Assembly: GCF_003626655.1 (NCBI RefSeq)
Contig: NZ_RBAN01000003.1
Location: 372,001-436,000 of the forward strand
Length of the DNA stretch: 64,000 bases
Origin: Micromonospora costi
GTDB lineage: Bacteria > Actinomycetota > Actinomycetes > Mycobacteriales > Micromonosporaceae
Direction: 5' to 3'
The position numbers were made by a program, and so were the translations under genes. Below the pieces are notes generated by a model. It saw only the letters and a program-made list of their open reading frames with translations, had not been told where the DNA came from and did not search any database. Below, one piece after another: positions 46,474 to 54,753 of the stretch; position 1 is the stretch's first letter; every line of letters begins with the position of its first letter.

Positions 46474-46914
46474 TCAGCCGGCCGCCAGGAGGGGGCGCAG
46501 GGCGGCCACGATCGGCGCGTCCGCGGGCAGCCAGGTCACCGAGTCCAATTCGGCGGCGGAGAGCCAGCGCAGCGCGGAGTGCTCCAGCGGCTGCGGCTCG
46601 TCGTCGTGGAGCAGGCGGGCCGCGTACACCTTGAGCACCGACCGGCCGTGCGCCATCTTGACGTTGCGGCCGACCCGCTCGCCGATCTCCACGCGTACGG
46701 CCAGTTCCTCGGCGCACTCCCGGGCCAGCGCGTCGGTCTCGGACTCCCCCGGCTCCACCTTGCCGCCGGGGAACTCCCACATGCCGGCCACCTCCGGCGG
46801 AGCGGAGCGCGCGCAGGCGAGCACGCGCCCGTCCTGGATGATCGCCGCACCGACGATCACCTTGAGGTCCCGCCGCGCGGCCTGCCCGCCGCCACTCGCC
46901 CGTTCGGTCCGCAC
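46474..46914 (-). CDS. NUDIX hydrolase, MutT-like (deoxy)nucleoside triphosphatase
   Basis: 146 residues with a complete NUDIX box (GGKVEPGES...RECAEELAV, about 50-72). The small size, ACARSAPPEVAGMWEFPGG and the short C-terminal part match MutT-type enzymes that clear oxidised nucleotides such as 8-oxo-dGTP; CTP hydrolysis is an alternative. ATG at 46914. Convergent with sdhB. Confidence 0.85.
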   Translation of the reverse strand: MRTERASGGGQAARRDLKVIVGAAIIQDGRVLACARSAPPEVAGMWEFPGGKVEPGESETDALARECAEELAVRVEIGERVGRNVKMAHGRSVLKVYAARLLHDDEPQPLEHSALRWLSAAELDSVTWLPADAPIVAALRPLLAAG

Positions 46915-47098
46915 GGCCGTCCAGCGTGCCAGATCAATCGGCGGTTTGGGTAGCGTAACCGGCCGCTAGGTCAGGAGAACCCGGAAGTGTGGGCGTGGAC
47001 ACACCCGCGGTGAGGCGACGAGACTGGAAGCCACCGACAAGACACGGGACGGCGACGATTTGGCCACAAGCCGGCAACGGCGCCTGGGAGGTGCGGTG

Positions 47099-47404
47099 AT
47101 GCGTGCGCTGTTCAACAGCCGAACCAAGCAGGACTACCTCTCCGACGCGCTGACCCTGCTCCCCGGGTGGACCCGGGAGGGCGAGCAGATCCGCCGCATC
47201 CTCGTCATCGACGACAGCCAGCACGCCGCGCTCACCGAGCGGGTGAAGGTGGTGGCCGACTCGCTCCACCTGCGTCCCGTGATCAGCCGCCGGGCGGACC
47301 AGACCCAGATCCGGGTGGGTCACGACAACTCCCCGCTCACCGAGGGCGAAGTCCTGCTCGCGGCCCGCATCGAGGACGCCTACCGGGCGGTCACCGAGGG
47401 CTGA
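47099..47404 (+). CDS. Pterin-4a-carbinolamine dehydratase-like protein, altered active site
   Basis: 101 residues. LTLLPGWTREGEQIRRILVI and the ending LTEGEVLLAARIEDAY fit the PCD/DCoH fold. The usual active-site HHP is replaced by HLRP within SLHLRPVISRRADQTQIRV, although a later His (VGH) remains. It may have lost dehydratase activity and act in binding or regulation. ATG at 47099 follows GGGAGGTGCGG. It overlaps the convergent VOC gene by 14 bp. Confidence 0.7.
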   Translation: MRALFNSRTKQDYLSDALTLLPGWTREGEQIRRILVIDDSQHAALTERVKVVADSLHLRPVISRRADQTQIRVGHDNSPLTEGEVLLAARIEDAYRAVTEG

Positions 47405-47789
47405 CCCCGCCGGCGTCCTGCGGGTACCACCGCAGCTCCACCGAGTTGCCGTCCGGATCGCGGACGTAGATCGAGGTGGCTGAACCCCGCGCTCCGAACC
47501 GGCCGACCGGCCCCTCCACCACCGTGAAGACACCGGACTCGACCACCTCGGCCCAGTCCAGCGGTGCCACCACCAGGCAGAAGTGGTCGACGTTCGACTC
47601 ACCACGCTCGCCGCGCACGAGATCGATGATGGTGTCCGGGCTGACGCGTACGGAGGGGAACGGGACGTGCCCGGCGCGCCACTCGTCGACCCGGACCGGC
47701 TCCAGGCCGAGCCGGTGGCAGTAGAAGTCCAGCGACCGCTCGACGTCGGCCACGGTGAGCACGAGGTGGTCGAACCCGGTGACTCGCAT
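47391..47789 (-). CDS. VOC (glyoxalase/bleomycin-resistance) family protein
   Basis: 132 residues with two beta-alpha-beta-beta-beta units. Metal-ligand positions: His in GFDHLVLTV, His in NVDHFCLVV and Glu in GNSVELRWY, the set seen in VOC dioxygenases and lyases; the reaction is not determined. ATG at 47789. Divergent from a LysR regulator 120 bp away, which is a likely controller. Confidence 0.85.
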   Translation of the reverse strand: MRVTGFDHLVLTVADVERSLDFYCHRLGLEPVRVDEWRAGHVPFPSVRVSPDTIIDLVRGERGESNVDHFCLVVAPLDWAEVVESGVFTVVEGPVGRFGARGSATSIYVRDPDGNSVELRWYPQDAGGVSPR

Positions 47790-47874
47790 GGTGTTTGCCT
47801 CTCTCTCGGGTCTCTCGGGAACGGCTCCACGATCCGCCCGTCGGCGGCGGGGACCAAGAGTCGACCGGGCTACG

Positions 47875-47897
47875 ATCGTTGACCCCGACGCAACGAT
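47875..47897. promoter_or_regulatory. LysR-type dyad in the VOC/LysR divergent region
   Basis: ATCGTTG and CAACGAT, perfect 7-bp arms spaced 9 bp, 11 bp before the LysR start. The T-N11-A form inside the dyad is the usual LysR binding geometry and the position fits autorepression with control of the VOC gene. Confidence 0.65.
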
Positions 47898-47908
47898 GGG
47901 ACGCCAGG

Positions 47909-48793
47909 ATGCTGGAGCGGTACGAGGTGGAGACGTTCCTGACCCTCGCCGACGAGCTGCACTTCGGCCGGACCGCCGAACTGCTGCACGTCAGCACCGG
48001 CCGGGTCAGTCACGTCGTGAAGCGACTGGAGCGGCGGATCGGCGCCCCGCTGTTCACGCGTACCAGCCGGGTCGTACGCCTCACCCCGATCGGCCGTCAA
48101 CTCGCCGACGACCTCCGGCCGCTCGTGGCGGGGATCGACGCGGCGGTCGCCCGGGCCGTCGACGCGGGTCGCGGGATCACCGGGACGCTGCGGGTCGCGT
48201 TCCTCGGCGAGTGGACGGCGCCCGTGCTGCTCAAGGCCGTCGCCCTGTTCGCCGAACGCCACCCGGAATGCGAGGTCGAGGTACGCGAGGTCCAGCTGTT
48301 CAACTCCCGGCCGAGCCTGCTGGACGGGTCGGTCGACGTGCTCATCGCCTCGTTCCCGTTCGACGGCATGGCCAACGGCCCGGTGCTGCTCACCGAGCAG
48401 CGGGTACTGGCCGTGCCGACCGGACACCCCCTCGCCGAGGCCGCGTCGGTCTCCCTCGAGGTGCTGGCCGAACACCCGGTGGTGCAGTACCCGGACGTGA
48501 CATCGGCGGGGTTCAAGCGGGACCGGACCCCGGACCGCACCCCGTCCGGCCGCCCGGTGCCGAAGGGCCCGGCCGGCAACACGTTCTCGGAGATGCTCTC
48601 GCTGGTGGCGCTGGGCCGGGGCGTCCTCCCGGTCGGCGAGCACACCCGGCGCTACTACCCCCGGCCGGACGTCGCGTACGTGCCGATCCACGACGCGCCA
48701 CCGATCGCTCGCGGCCCGGTCTGGCTGGAGAGCAACACGACGGCCCGGGTCCGCGAGTTCGTCCGGGCCGCGGCCGACTCGGTCGTACGCTGA
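47909..48793 (+). CDS. LysR family transcriptional regulator
   Basis: 294 residues. N-terminal winged HTH (FLTLADELHFGRTAELLHVS..RVSHVVKRLERRIGAPLFTR) and a periplasmic-binding-like effector domain from about 90 (GTLRVAFLGEWTAPVLLKA). ATG at 47909 matches the family start; a longer frame would cross the operator. It probably controls the divergent VOC gene and itself. Confidence 0.9.
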   Translation: MLERYEVETFLTLADELHFGRTAELLHVSTGRVSHVVKRLERRIGAPLFTRTSRVVRLTPIGRQLADDLRPLVAGIDAAVARAVDAGRGITGTLRVAFLGEWTAPVLLKAVALFAERHPECEVEVREVQLFNSRPSLLDGSVDVLIASFPFDGMANGPVLLTEQRVLAVPTGHPLAEAASVSLEVLAEHPVVQYPDVTSAGFKRDRTPDRTPSGRPVPKGPAGNTFSEMLSLVALGRGVLPVGEHTRRYYPRPDVAYVPIHDAPPIARGPVWLESNTTARVREFVRAAADSVVR

Positions 48794-48832
48794 CCCGCGC
48801 TCGGCTGGCGCGTCCCACCTACCGTGTGGCGC

Positions 48833-49195
48833 ATGGCCAACGTGACCTATGACCGCAAGGAGCAGTTCCAGCAGATCCAGAGCGGGCTGCTGGACGGGGA
48901 GCAGATCATCGCCGTGTACGACGCGGTGGGCACGGGCACCGGGTTCATCGGCCTCACCGATCGGCGCGTCATCATCCAGGACCGGTCCTTCGTCGGCAAG
49001 CGGTACGCGATCACCAGCATCCCGTACTCGAAGATCACGAGCGTGAGCGTGGTCAGCAACAAGTCGTGGGGCGGGTCGTTCTTCTCCACCGGCGCGATCG
49101 CCATCCACGTCGGCACGCACACGTACGAGGTCGAGTTCCGCGGCGCGCAGAAGAGCCATCACGTCCACAACGTGATCCTCCACCACATCTCCTGA
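48833..49195 (+). CDS. PH-domain-like (bacterial pleckstrin homology) protein
   Basis: 120 residues. LLDGEQIIAVYDAVGTGTGF, IGLTDRRVIIQDRSF and IPYSKITSVSV are the typical strands of bPH domains (YdbT/YvbH-like), with a final amphipathic helix. Function of the family is unknown; no membrane segment. ATG at 48833. Confidence 0.78.
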   Translation: MANVTYDRKEQFQQIQSGLLDGEQIIAVYDAVGTGTGFIGLTDRRVIIQDRSFVGKRYAITSIPYSKITSVSVVSNKSWGGSFFSTGAIAIHVGTHTYEVEFRGAQKSHHVHNVILHHIS

Positions 49196-49218
49196 CCCGC
49201 GAGCGCTATCGTCGCCGG

Positions 49219-49782
49219 ATGCCCGAGCTGATCGCGCCCACCGACCGGCTGCACGCCGCCTGGCTCGAGGCGCACGACGAGTGGGGTCCCGGCCTCCACG
49301 AGGACGGTTTCGGGCTGCGGCCCGCCGACGAGGTCCGCTCGCCGGCCGGGTTCGCGGCGTGGGTGGCCCGCCTGAGCGAGCAGGCGGATCCCACGACGTC
49401 GCCGGAGGCCGGCCGGGTGCCGTGCACGTATCGCTGGATCGTCGACGTGCCCGCTGCGGAGGACGCCGCGGCGGGCGCGTCGGGTGAGCAGGCGGTGCTC
49501 GGCGGGATCGCGCTGCGGCACGAGCTGAACGACTTCCTGCTGCGCGTCGGTGGTCACATCGGCTACGGGATCCGGCCGTCGGCGCGCCGCCGCGGGCTGG
49601 CCACGTGGGCGTTGGGCGAGATGCTCGGTGAGGCGCGGGCGATCGGCCTGGACCGGGTGCTCGTCACCTGCGAGGAGGGCAACATCCCGTCGGCGAGGAC
49701 GATCGAACGTCACGGCGGCGTCCTCGAAGACGTCCGGGCCACGGAGCTGGGCGCCGTACGGCGCTACTGGATCACCCTGTGA
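49219..49782 (+). CDS. GNAT family N-acetyltransferase
   Basis: 187 residues. Acetyl-CoA site GYGIRPSARRRGLATWAL followed by VTCEEGNIPSARTIERHGG, a typical GNAT core; the first 60 residues resemble predicted acetyltransferases of the YybD/Eis-minor type. Substrate unknown. ATG at 49219; its TGA overlaps the GTG of the broken methyltransferase (GTGA), so the two were an operon. Confidence 0.85.
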   Translation: MPELIAPTDRLHAAWLEAHDEWGPGLHEDGFGLRPADEVRSPAGFAAWVARLSEQADPTTSPEAGRVPCTYRWIVDVPAAEDAAAGASGEQAVLGGIALRHELNDFLLRVGGHIGYGIRPSARRRGLATWALGEMLGEARAIGLDRVLVTCEEGNIPSARTIERHGGVLEDVRATELGAVRRYWITL

Positions 49783-50409
49783 GCCCCGGCGACGGTGGCT
49801 GGCTCGCGGAGACCCGTACCTCCTACGACACCGTCGCGGCCAGCTACGCCGACCAGGTGCGCGGCGCGCTCGACACCGAGCCCTACCTGCGCGGGAGCCT
49901 CGCGATCTTCGCCGACCTGGTCCAGGCTGCCGGTGGCGGACGTGGGCTGTGGGCCGGGGTACGTCACCGCGGCCCTGTGCGAGCTGGGTGTCGACGCGTT
50001 CGGCGTCGACCTCTCCCCCGCGATGGTCGACCTCGCCCGGCGCGACCACCCGGGGCTGCGGTTCGAGGTGGGTTCCATGACGGACCTGCGCCTCCCGGAC
50101 GCGACCGTCGCCGGCCTGCTCGCCTGGTGGTCGCTGATCCACGTCCCCGACGACGAGGTTCCCGGCGTCCTCGACGCCTTCCGGCGGGTGCTGCGTCCCG
50201 GGGGCCCGCTCCTGCTCGGCTTCCACGTCGGCGACGGGTCACGGTTGAAGACGCAGGGCTACGGCGGCCACCCGATGAGCGTCCAAGTCCACCGCCGCCG
50301 GCCCGACCGAGTGGCGGTGTGGCTGCGCGACGCCGGTTTCACGGTGGAAACCCAGCTGGTCATCGACCTGGAGCACAGCGTGCCCGGGGCGCTTCTCTTC
50401 GCTCGCTAG
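49779..50409 (+). pseudogene. Class I SAM methyltransferase, frameshifted
   Basis: The first frame encodes a normal methyltransferase start (TRTSYDTVAASYADQVRG... FADLVQAAGG). At about 49,930-49,940 the homology jumps to another frame: VADVGCGPGYVTAALCELG (SAM motif I), VDAFGVDLSPAMVDLARRD and LRPGGPLLLGFHVGDG. Both halves are otherwise intact. The break lies in gccggtggcgg, which would read correctly if a second CCGGTGGCGG-like unit were restored. Unless this is a sequence error, no full protein is made. Would be about 208 residues. Confidence 0.85.
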
Positions 50410-50822
50410 CGGCCTTCCGCCTCGGCGAAGACCTGGGCCGCGACCTGGTAGCCGTCGAACGCGCGCGCCACACCGGCGTAGACGGCGACCTGGACGAAGA
50501 CCTCGGCGATCTCCTCCCTGGTTGCGCCCGCGTTGAGCGCTATGCGGAGCTGGCCGCGCAGCGGTTCCAGGACGCCGAGCGTCGCCGCGATGGTCACCGA
50601 CACCAGGGCGCGGGTCCGCGTGTCCAGGTGTTCGGTGCGCGGCCAGGCGTCGCCGAAGGCGTGCACCGTCGCGATCCGCTTGAAGTCCGCGCCGTTGGCC
50701 GGCTCACCCGGACTGGCACCGAGGAAGCGCTCCAGGCGGAAGCCGAGCAGGCGCTCGGCCACGTCCAGCGCCTCGGCGTAGGCCGGATCGGCGGCATCGG
50801 GCACCTGATCGTTCGTCGCCAT
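50406..50822 (-). CDS. Carboxymuconolactone decarboxylase-like protein
   Basis: 138 residues, all-helical CMD fold (RTRALVSVTIAATLGVLEPLRGQLRIALNAG, then EEIAEVFVQVAVYAGVARA). The CxxC pair of AhpD peroxidases is absent, so a decarboxylase-like or binding role is likelier. ATG at 50822 follows GGAAGAG; an upstream GTG/ATG would add basic residues. The end overlaps the convergent pseudogene by 4 bp. Confidence 0.82.
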   Translation of the reverse strand: MATNDQVPDAADPAYAEALDVAERLLGFRLERFLGASPGEPANGADFKRIATVHAFGDAWPRTEHLDTRTRALVSVTIAATLGVLEPLRGQLRIALNAGATREEIAEVFVQVAVYAGVARAFDGYQVAAQVFAEAEGR

Positions 50823-50936
50823 GACGCCCACTCTTCCAGCCGGGCCGACGAAGCGGGCGATACCCGGCATTTCGGAGCGCCGCGCCGTGGCAACCGCCTG
50901 ATGCGTTCCGCCGACGTGGTCGAGGCGAGCAGGCTT

Positions 50937-50972
50937 CACGATCGTCCCCGACCCGTGACGGGGACGGTCGTG
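50937..50972 (-). terminator. Hairpin after the DHFR/RibD-like gene
   Basis: CACGATCGTCCCCG and CGGGGACGGTCGTG pair at 13 of 14 positions with an 8-nt loop, 18 bp beyond the stop. No U tract. Confidence 0.6.
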
Positions 50973-50989
50973 ATCGGATCGACCAGGGG

Positions 50990-51571
50990 TCAGGCCGGCT
51001 GGTAGGTGGCGATCAGCACGCCGGTGGTCGTGGTGACGGACTCGACCAGTCGCAAATCGCCGGAAGAGTCCCCTTCCGGGAAGAGCCGCCGGCCCGTGCC
51101 CAGCACCAGTGGGTGGACGAGCAGCACGTACTCGTCGATCAGGCCGTGCCGGCGCAGCGACCGAACCAGATCTCCGCTGCCCAGCACTGCGATGTCCGGC
51201 CCCGGCTGCGCCTTCAGCTCGGCCACCGCCTCTACGACGTCACCCTTCAGCAGGAACGAGTTCACCCACGGCAACGGCTCGTCCAACGTGGTCGACGCGA
51301 CGTACTTGGGCAACGCGTCGAGCACCGGGGTGAACGGATTGTCCCGCTGCCGGGGCCAATATCCGGCGAAGTCCTCGTACGTGCGGCGGCCGAGCAGCAG
51401 GGCGCCGGTGCGGGCCATCCCCTGGCCCATGACCCGACCCATGACGGGGTCGTTGTAGGGCACCGCCCACCCGCCCCGGTCGAAGCCGCCCCGGGTGTCC
51501 TCGTCCGGACGCCCCGGGGCCTGCATGACACCGTCCAGGCTGACGTTGTTGGTGACGACGATCTTCCGCAT
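50990..51571 (-). CDS. Dihydrofolate reductase/RibD C-terminal domain protein
   Basis: 193 residues. MRKIVVTNNVSLDGVMQAPG, LLLGRRTYEDFAGYW and LGSGDLVRSLRRHGLIDEY fit the DHFR-like family (RibD C-terminal) of NADPH-dependent reductases found beside many actinobacterial regulators. True folate or riboflavin activity is not implied. ATG at 51571 chosen over a longer low-homology start. Confidence 0.88.
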   Translation of the reverse strand: MRKIVVTNNVSLDGVMQAPGRPDEDTRGGFDRGGWAVPYNDPVMGRVMGQGMARTGALLLGRRTYEDFAGYWPRQRDNPFTPVLDALPKYVASTTLDEPLPWVNSFLLKGDVVEAVAELKAQPGPDIAVLGSGDLVRSLRRHGLIDEYVLLVHPLVLGTGRRLFPEGDSSGDLRLVESVTTTTGVLIATYQPA

Positions 51572-51668
51572 GCCGCTCCTGTGGGAGACGTGGCCGGCCC
51601 CGCGCCGGCCCTTCACCCCGTACACGAACGGGAACGCCTCGACTCGACAGAAGCCCTCTCGGGAAGCG

Positions 51669-52226
51669 CTACGCCGGCCCCTTGTCCCCCGACGCTCGGG
51701 TGCGCTGAGCCGCCAGCGGCTTCCAGCGCTTGATGACAACCGGGTCAGTATGCGGGGCGGGCCATACCTGCAGTCGAAGTCGCTCCATGGTCGTCGGATC
51801 GTCGTCGGATTCCATGCCGAGACGTTCTGCTTCGGCCAGGTTGCTTCTCGCGGCTCGTACGCGAACCGGTCCCGCCGCTATCCCGAACCGTGCGGCCTCC
51901 GGCTCGTAGTCGGTGCAACCCATGACGACGAGTCGACCCGAGGAAACGTGCAGGCTTGCCTCCACGACGTGGTCGAACTCCGCGCTGTCGTCTTCCGGCT
52001 CTGCCTCCAACACCTCCACCGTCACGGCCACATTGACGTTGACGGTGGTGCCGACCGCCATGGCGTCCGTGTCGACGGCAAGGTTGTCGAGCACCGAGTC
52101 TTCGGTCCAGACGTCCCCAAGATCGGTTACGGAGCCGTCATCGAACAGGTGGACCTGGTGGTAGTCCGCGAAGAGTTCCAGCTCCGCCGAGATCAGGGCG
52201 CCCTCCATGTCGAACGTCCCCGTCAC
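51669..52226 (-). CDS. Hypothetical acidic protein
   Basis: 185 residues, acidic N-terminal half (ELELFADYHQVHLFDDGSV; LEAEPEDDSAEFDHV) and a basic C-terminal third. It appears mostly beta, without signal or membrane segment. No family recognised. GTG at 52226 overlaps the stop of the NTF2-like gene by 4 bp (GTGA), so the two are co-translated. Confidence 0.65.
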   Translation of the reverse strand: MTGTFDMEGALISAELELFADYHQVHLFDDGSVTDLGDVWTEDSVLDNLAVDTDAMAVGTTVNVNVAVTVEVLEAEPEDDSAEFDHVVEASLHVSSGRLVVMGCTDYEPEAARFGIAAGPVRVRAARSNLAEAERLGMESDDDPTTMERLRLQVWPAPHTDPVVIKRWKPLAAQRTRASGDKGPA

Positions 52227-52585
52227 GCGCCGGCCAGGGAGCTGAACTGGATGCCGGCCAGCCGCCAGCCCTCGGGCAGCTCGACCCAGGTCTGGCTGAC
52301 GCGGACGGTCAACGCCATCTCGTGCCCGCGCCACGTCGAGTGGCTGCGCTGGACGCACCGGACGATGGCCGCGTGACCGTAGAAGGACACCTCTACGTCG
52401 TCGCTTTCCAGACTGGTGTAGGCGAACTCGGCGAACTTACCGACCCACTGTGCTTTGTCAAGCACGTAGCCCTGCTCGCCGATGGACCGAAAGTCGTCGG
52501 CCAACAACACGTTCAGCACGTCAGTGTCGGCGCGGAGCTCGGCCTGATCGAAGGCGCGCTGGAGCCGATGGATGTCCGAGATCAC
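52223..52585 (-). CDS. NTF2-like (SnoaL/DUF4440) protein
   Basis: 120 residues. AFDQAELRADTDVLNVLLADDFRSIGEQG and TVRVSQTWVELPEGWRLAGIQFS are typical of DUF4440 cone-fold proteins that bind small ligands or catalyse simple reactions. ATG at 52585. This gene adjoins the left repeat of the island and was probably the neighbour of ychF before the insertion. Confidence 0.78.
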   Translation of the reverse strand: MISDIHRLQRAFDQAELRADTDVLNVLLADDFRSIGEQGYVLDKAQWVGKFAEFAYTSLESDDVEVSFYGHAAIVRCVQRSHSTWRGHEMALTVRVSQTWVELPEGWRLAGIQFSSLAGA

Positions 52586-52634
52586 GAACAGATCCTGCCC
52601 TACTGCGCCGGCCTTACCTCGGCTGCGTGCAACA

Positions 52635-52662
52635 GGCCGGATTCAGACGTTGAAGCGGAACT
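52635..52662. repeat. Left att-like direct repeat (duplicate of ychF 3' end)
   Basis: 28 bp identical to 55,954-55,981, including the last 20 bases of ychF with its stop. Here there is no ychF body to its right, so it is the displaced copy. Confidence 0.85.
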
Positions 52663-52741
52663 AAGGGCCGCAACCTCCTAACCAGCCGGGTCCGCCTTAG
52701 ACGCCTGCTCATGCTAGTTCTGGCTCGGCCCAGCCAGAGCT

Positions 52742-53384
52742 GGGCTCACGATCGAACTCTGGGCCGACACCACTGTCGTCCACCTACTCCTCGACGGCCT
52801 CCGCCTCAAGACCGTCCCGTCCCGGCTCACCCCCACCCACCTGCGCGACCTCCTCGCCGACGGCGGCCGCCCCGCCGGGCCGCCCCCGGTCACCGCCGGC
52901 CCGGTAAAGCCCGGCGCCGCCGTCGAGGTCGACCGTCTCGTCAACGCCACCGGACTGGTCAGCCTCGCCGGCCGGCAGCACCCCATCGGCTACCACCTGG
53001 CCGGCCGGCGCGTCACCGTCCGTCTTGACCGCGGCGTCCTGCACCTGCTCGACACCGACCGGACCCGTTGCGCAGCCTGCCCAAACTGCTGGCCCCGACC
53101 GAACAGGCACGCCTTCGTGATGCCCGCCCCGCCGGACCCCCACCGCCACCATCAGCAGAACCGCCGCGTGTCGAACGGCGCGTCAGCAGTCGTGGTGGCG
53201 TCATCGCCGGCCAGAGATACACGTTGGCATCGGCCACGCCGGCCGAACCGTCACCGTCGAAGACGGCGGCAGCACCTTCCGCGTCCACGACGGCGACCAA
53301 CTCCTCACCGAGGTTCCCCGCACCACCAGCAAGGCGATTGCCCGGTTCAAAGCCCGCAAGCCCGAACCTCCGCGAACCCGTTAA
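52742..53384 (+). pseudogene. IS481-like transposase, C-terminal remnant with two frameshifts
   Basis: The DDE catalytic core is absent. What remains are the C-terminal modules: VEVDRLVNATGLVSLAGRQ, IGYHLAGRRVTVRLDRGVL, LRDARPAGPPPP, RRVSSRGG and, after a shift, HVGIGHAGRTVTVEDGG...FKARKPEPPRTR. Shifts of one or two bases occur near 53,063 and 53,210. Two copies of an RPAGPPP-ending unit are visible. I recognise the pattern from actinobacterial IS481-family transposases. Confidence 0.78.
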
Positions 53385-53417
53385 GGTGCACTCTCAGCTC
53401 ACTGGCAAAGGACAAGG

Positions 53418-53771
53418 ATGGACAACCGAACCGACCCGGTCGAGATCATCGCCCGGGTGGACGAGCGCGACGGCAAGCAGCGCGCCTTCGAGGTGTGGCT
53501 CTACAAAGCCCACAAAGAAGGCTGGTCCGTGACCGTGGAGTCGACCTCGCTAGACCAGCCAGGTGAGGAGTGCGGAGTCGTAGACATCGAAGGCCTGAAG
53601 TACCGCATCCACCACGCGAAGCGAGTCCGGGGGCGAGTCGCCATCGTGCCCCCAGGGCAGCACTTGATCGCCGCCACCGTCAAGCTAACGATGGGCGAGT
53701 CGGACGGCGTCTCCTGGACATCGGAGTTCATGCACGCCGCCTGGGCTGAGCCAACCATCGAGGATGACTAG
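53418..53771 (+). CDS. Orphan hypothetical protein in the island
   Basis: 117 residues, acidic, no signal or membrane segment, likely mixed alpha/beta (RAFEVWLYKAHKEGWSVTVES; GEECGVVDIEGLKYRIHHAK). ATG at 53418 follows AAGGACAAGG, so the gene looks intact. No family recognised. It lies between two transposase remnants; codon use is less GC-extreme than in the flanking chromosome, consistent with transfer. Confidence 0.55.
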   Translation: MDNRTDPVEIIARVDERDGKQRAFEVWLYKAHKEGWSVTVESTSLDQPGEECGVVDIEGLKYRIHHAKRVRGRVAIVPPGQHLIAATVKLTMGESDGVSWTSEFMHAAWAEPTIEDD

Positions 53772-54024
53772 AGCGCCCGCTCGCAGCATCGTCACCCAGC
53801 CCTGCAACCTGCAACTGCAAGACCCCAATGCCAACCGCGCCCTCTGGCACATCACCTTGGTTCGCATGCGCCGCCACCGACCGACCAAGGACTACGTCAC
53901 GCAGCGCACCGCCGAGGGCAAAACCAAGGCCGAGATCATGCGTTGCCTGAAGCGCTACATCGCCCGAGGGATCTACCCGGGTTTACCCGGCATCGACCAG
54001 GACAGGGTCACCGGAACTCGTTAA
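53764..54024 (+). pseudogene. IS110-like transposase, C-terminal remnant
   Basis: 86-codon frame. From about residue 20 it reads DPNANRALWHITLVRMRR and RTAEGKTKAEIMRCLKRYIA, which I recognise as the end of IS110-family transposases with their conserved KTK.EI.RCLKRY.AR element. The catalytic DEDD and most of the C-terminal domain are missing. ATG at 53764 is probably fortuitous; the homologous part begins near 53,815. Confidence 0.72.
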
Positions 54025-54369
54025 CCACTTCAATCCTGCCGATGATGTGGTCGTTGAACTCCTCCAGCTCCTCCGCAGGCACCCACAACTCCAGAATCGT
54101 CTGGCACCGACCTGCCGGACGGGATAGCGAGCAACGAAGGCAGAATCCACAGCGAACCTCGTCACATAGCCCACGCCTGAAGCCGCGACATTCCAGTCAC
54201 GGGCGATCTTCACCACGTAGTCCTCGTTCAGCACCGGGTAGAAGATTGGCTGGTCCGGCAGCCGCGGCGGCCACAGACGCCAACCGGAAGCAGCGACCAA
54301 CTCAAGCTCCTTCGGCCCTGTCGGACGCCACAGGACGGTCGAACCACGCTGCCCACCGCTCTTAGACAC
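54008..54369 (-). pseudogene. Conserved hypothetical (annotated elsewhere as ADP-ribosylation/crystallin J1-like), frameshifted
   Basis: The first frame gives LWRPTGPKELELVAASGWR, PPRLPDQPIFYPVLNEDY and GVGYVTRFAVDSAFVARYP. Near 54,107 one base is missing: the next frame continues ILELWVPAEELEEFNDHIIG to a stop at 54,008. Together they form a complete small protein of about 120 residues that I know from Streptomyces annotations. The function is unknown. Confidence 0.72.
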
Positions 54370-54753
54370 GAGCCGAGTCTTGCAGATGGTGATCTACAAG
54401 TCCTGCGAAAAATAGGGGCGTCCACTCGCCGGCAGCCGGCCTGTCGTACTCCGCTTGATCGTTACACGGTGACTCCAGTTGACCAGTTACACCGGCCTTG
54501 AGCATGCCGAACACGGCCCGTGACGCCACCCGTCCATCACGCTGGGGCCCCCGGCATCCGCTTCTGCCGAGAACAGCGCATCAGTGTGTGCGGGATGCGG
54601 CGCGTTGGGGAGCTTCGACAATTCGTTGCTCGCTTGTAGGAGGCGGCCGTCCGGCACGCACCCGACACGGCGGGTGCGGGTCCGGCCCGTAGCAGCGGGT
54701 GACGGGGATAAATGGCTTGCACGGGCGCCGGGCTGAAAGTTTGACTGCTCGCC
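54370..54753. other. 384-bp stretch without a recognised gene
   Basis: Short frames only, none with coding-like codon use throughout. The sequence is less GC-rich than elsewhere in the window. The last part (GATAAATGG..., about 54,700-54,753) is the leader of the sulfotransferase gene; no clear promoter chosen. Confidence 0.4.
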
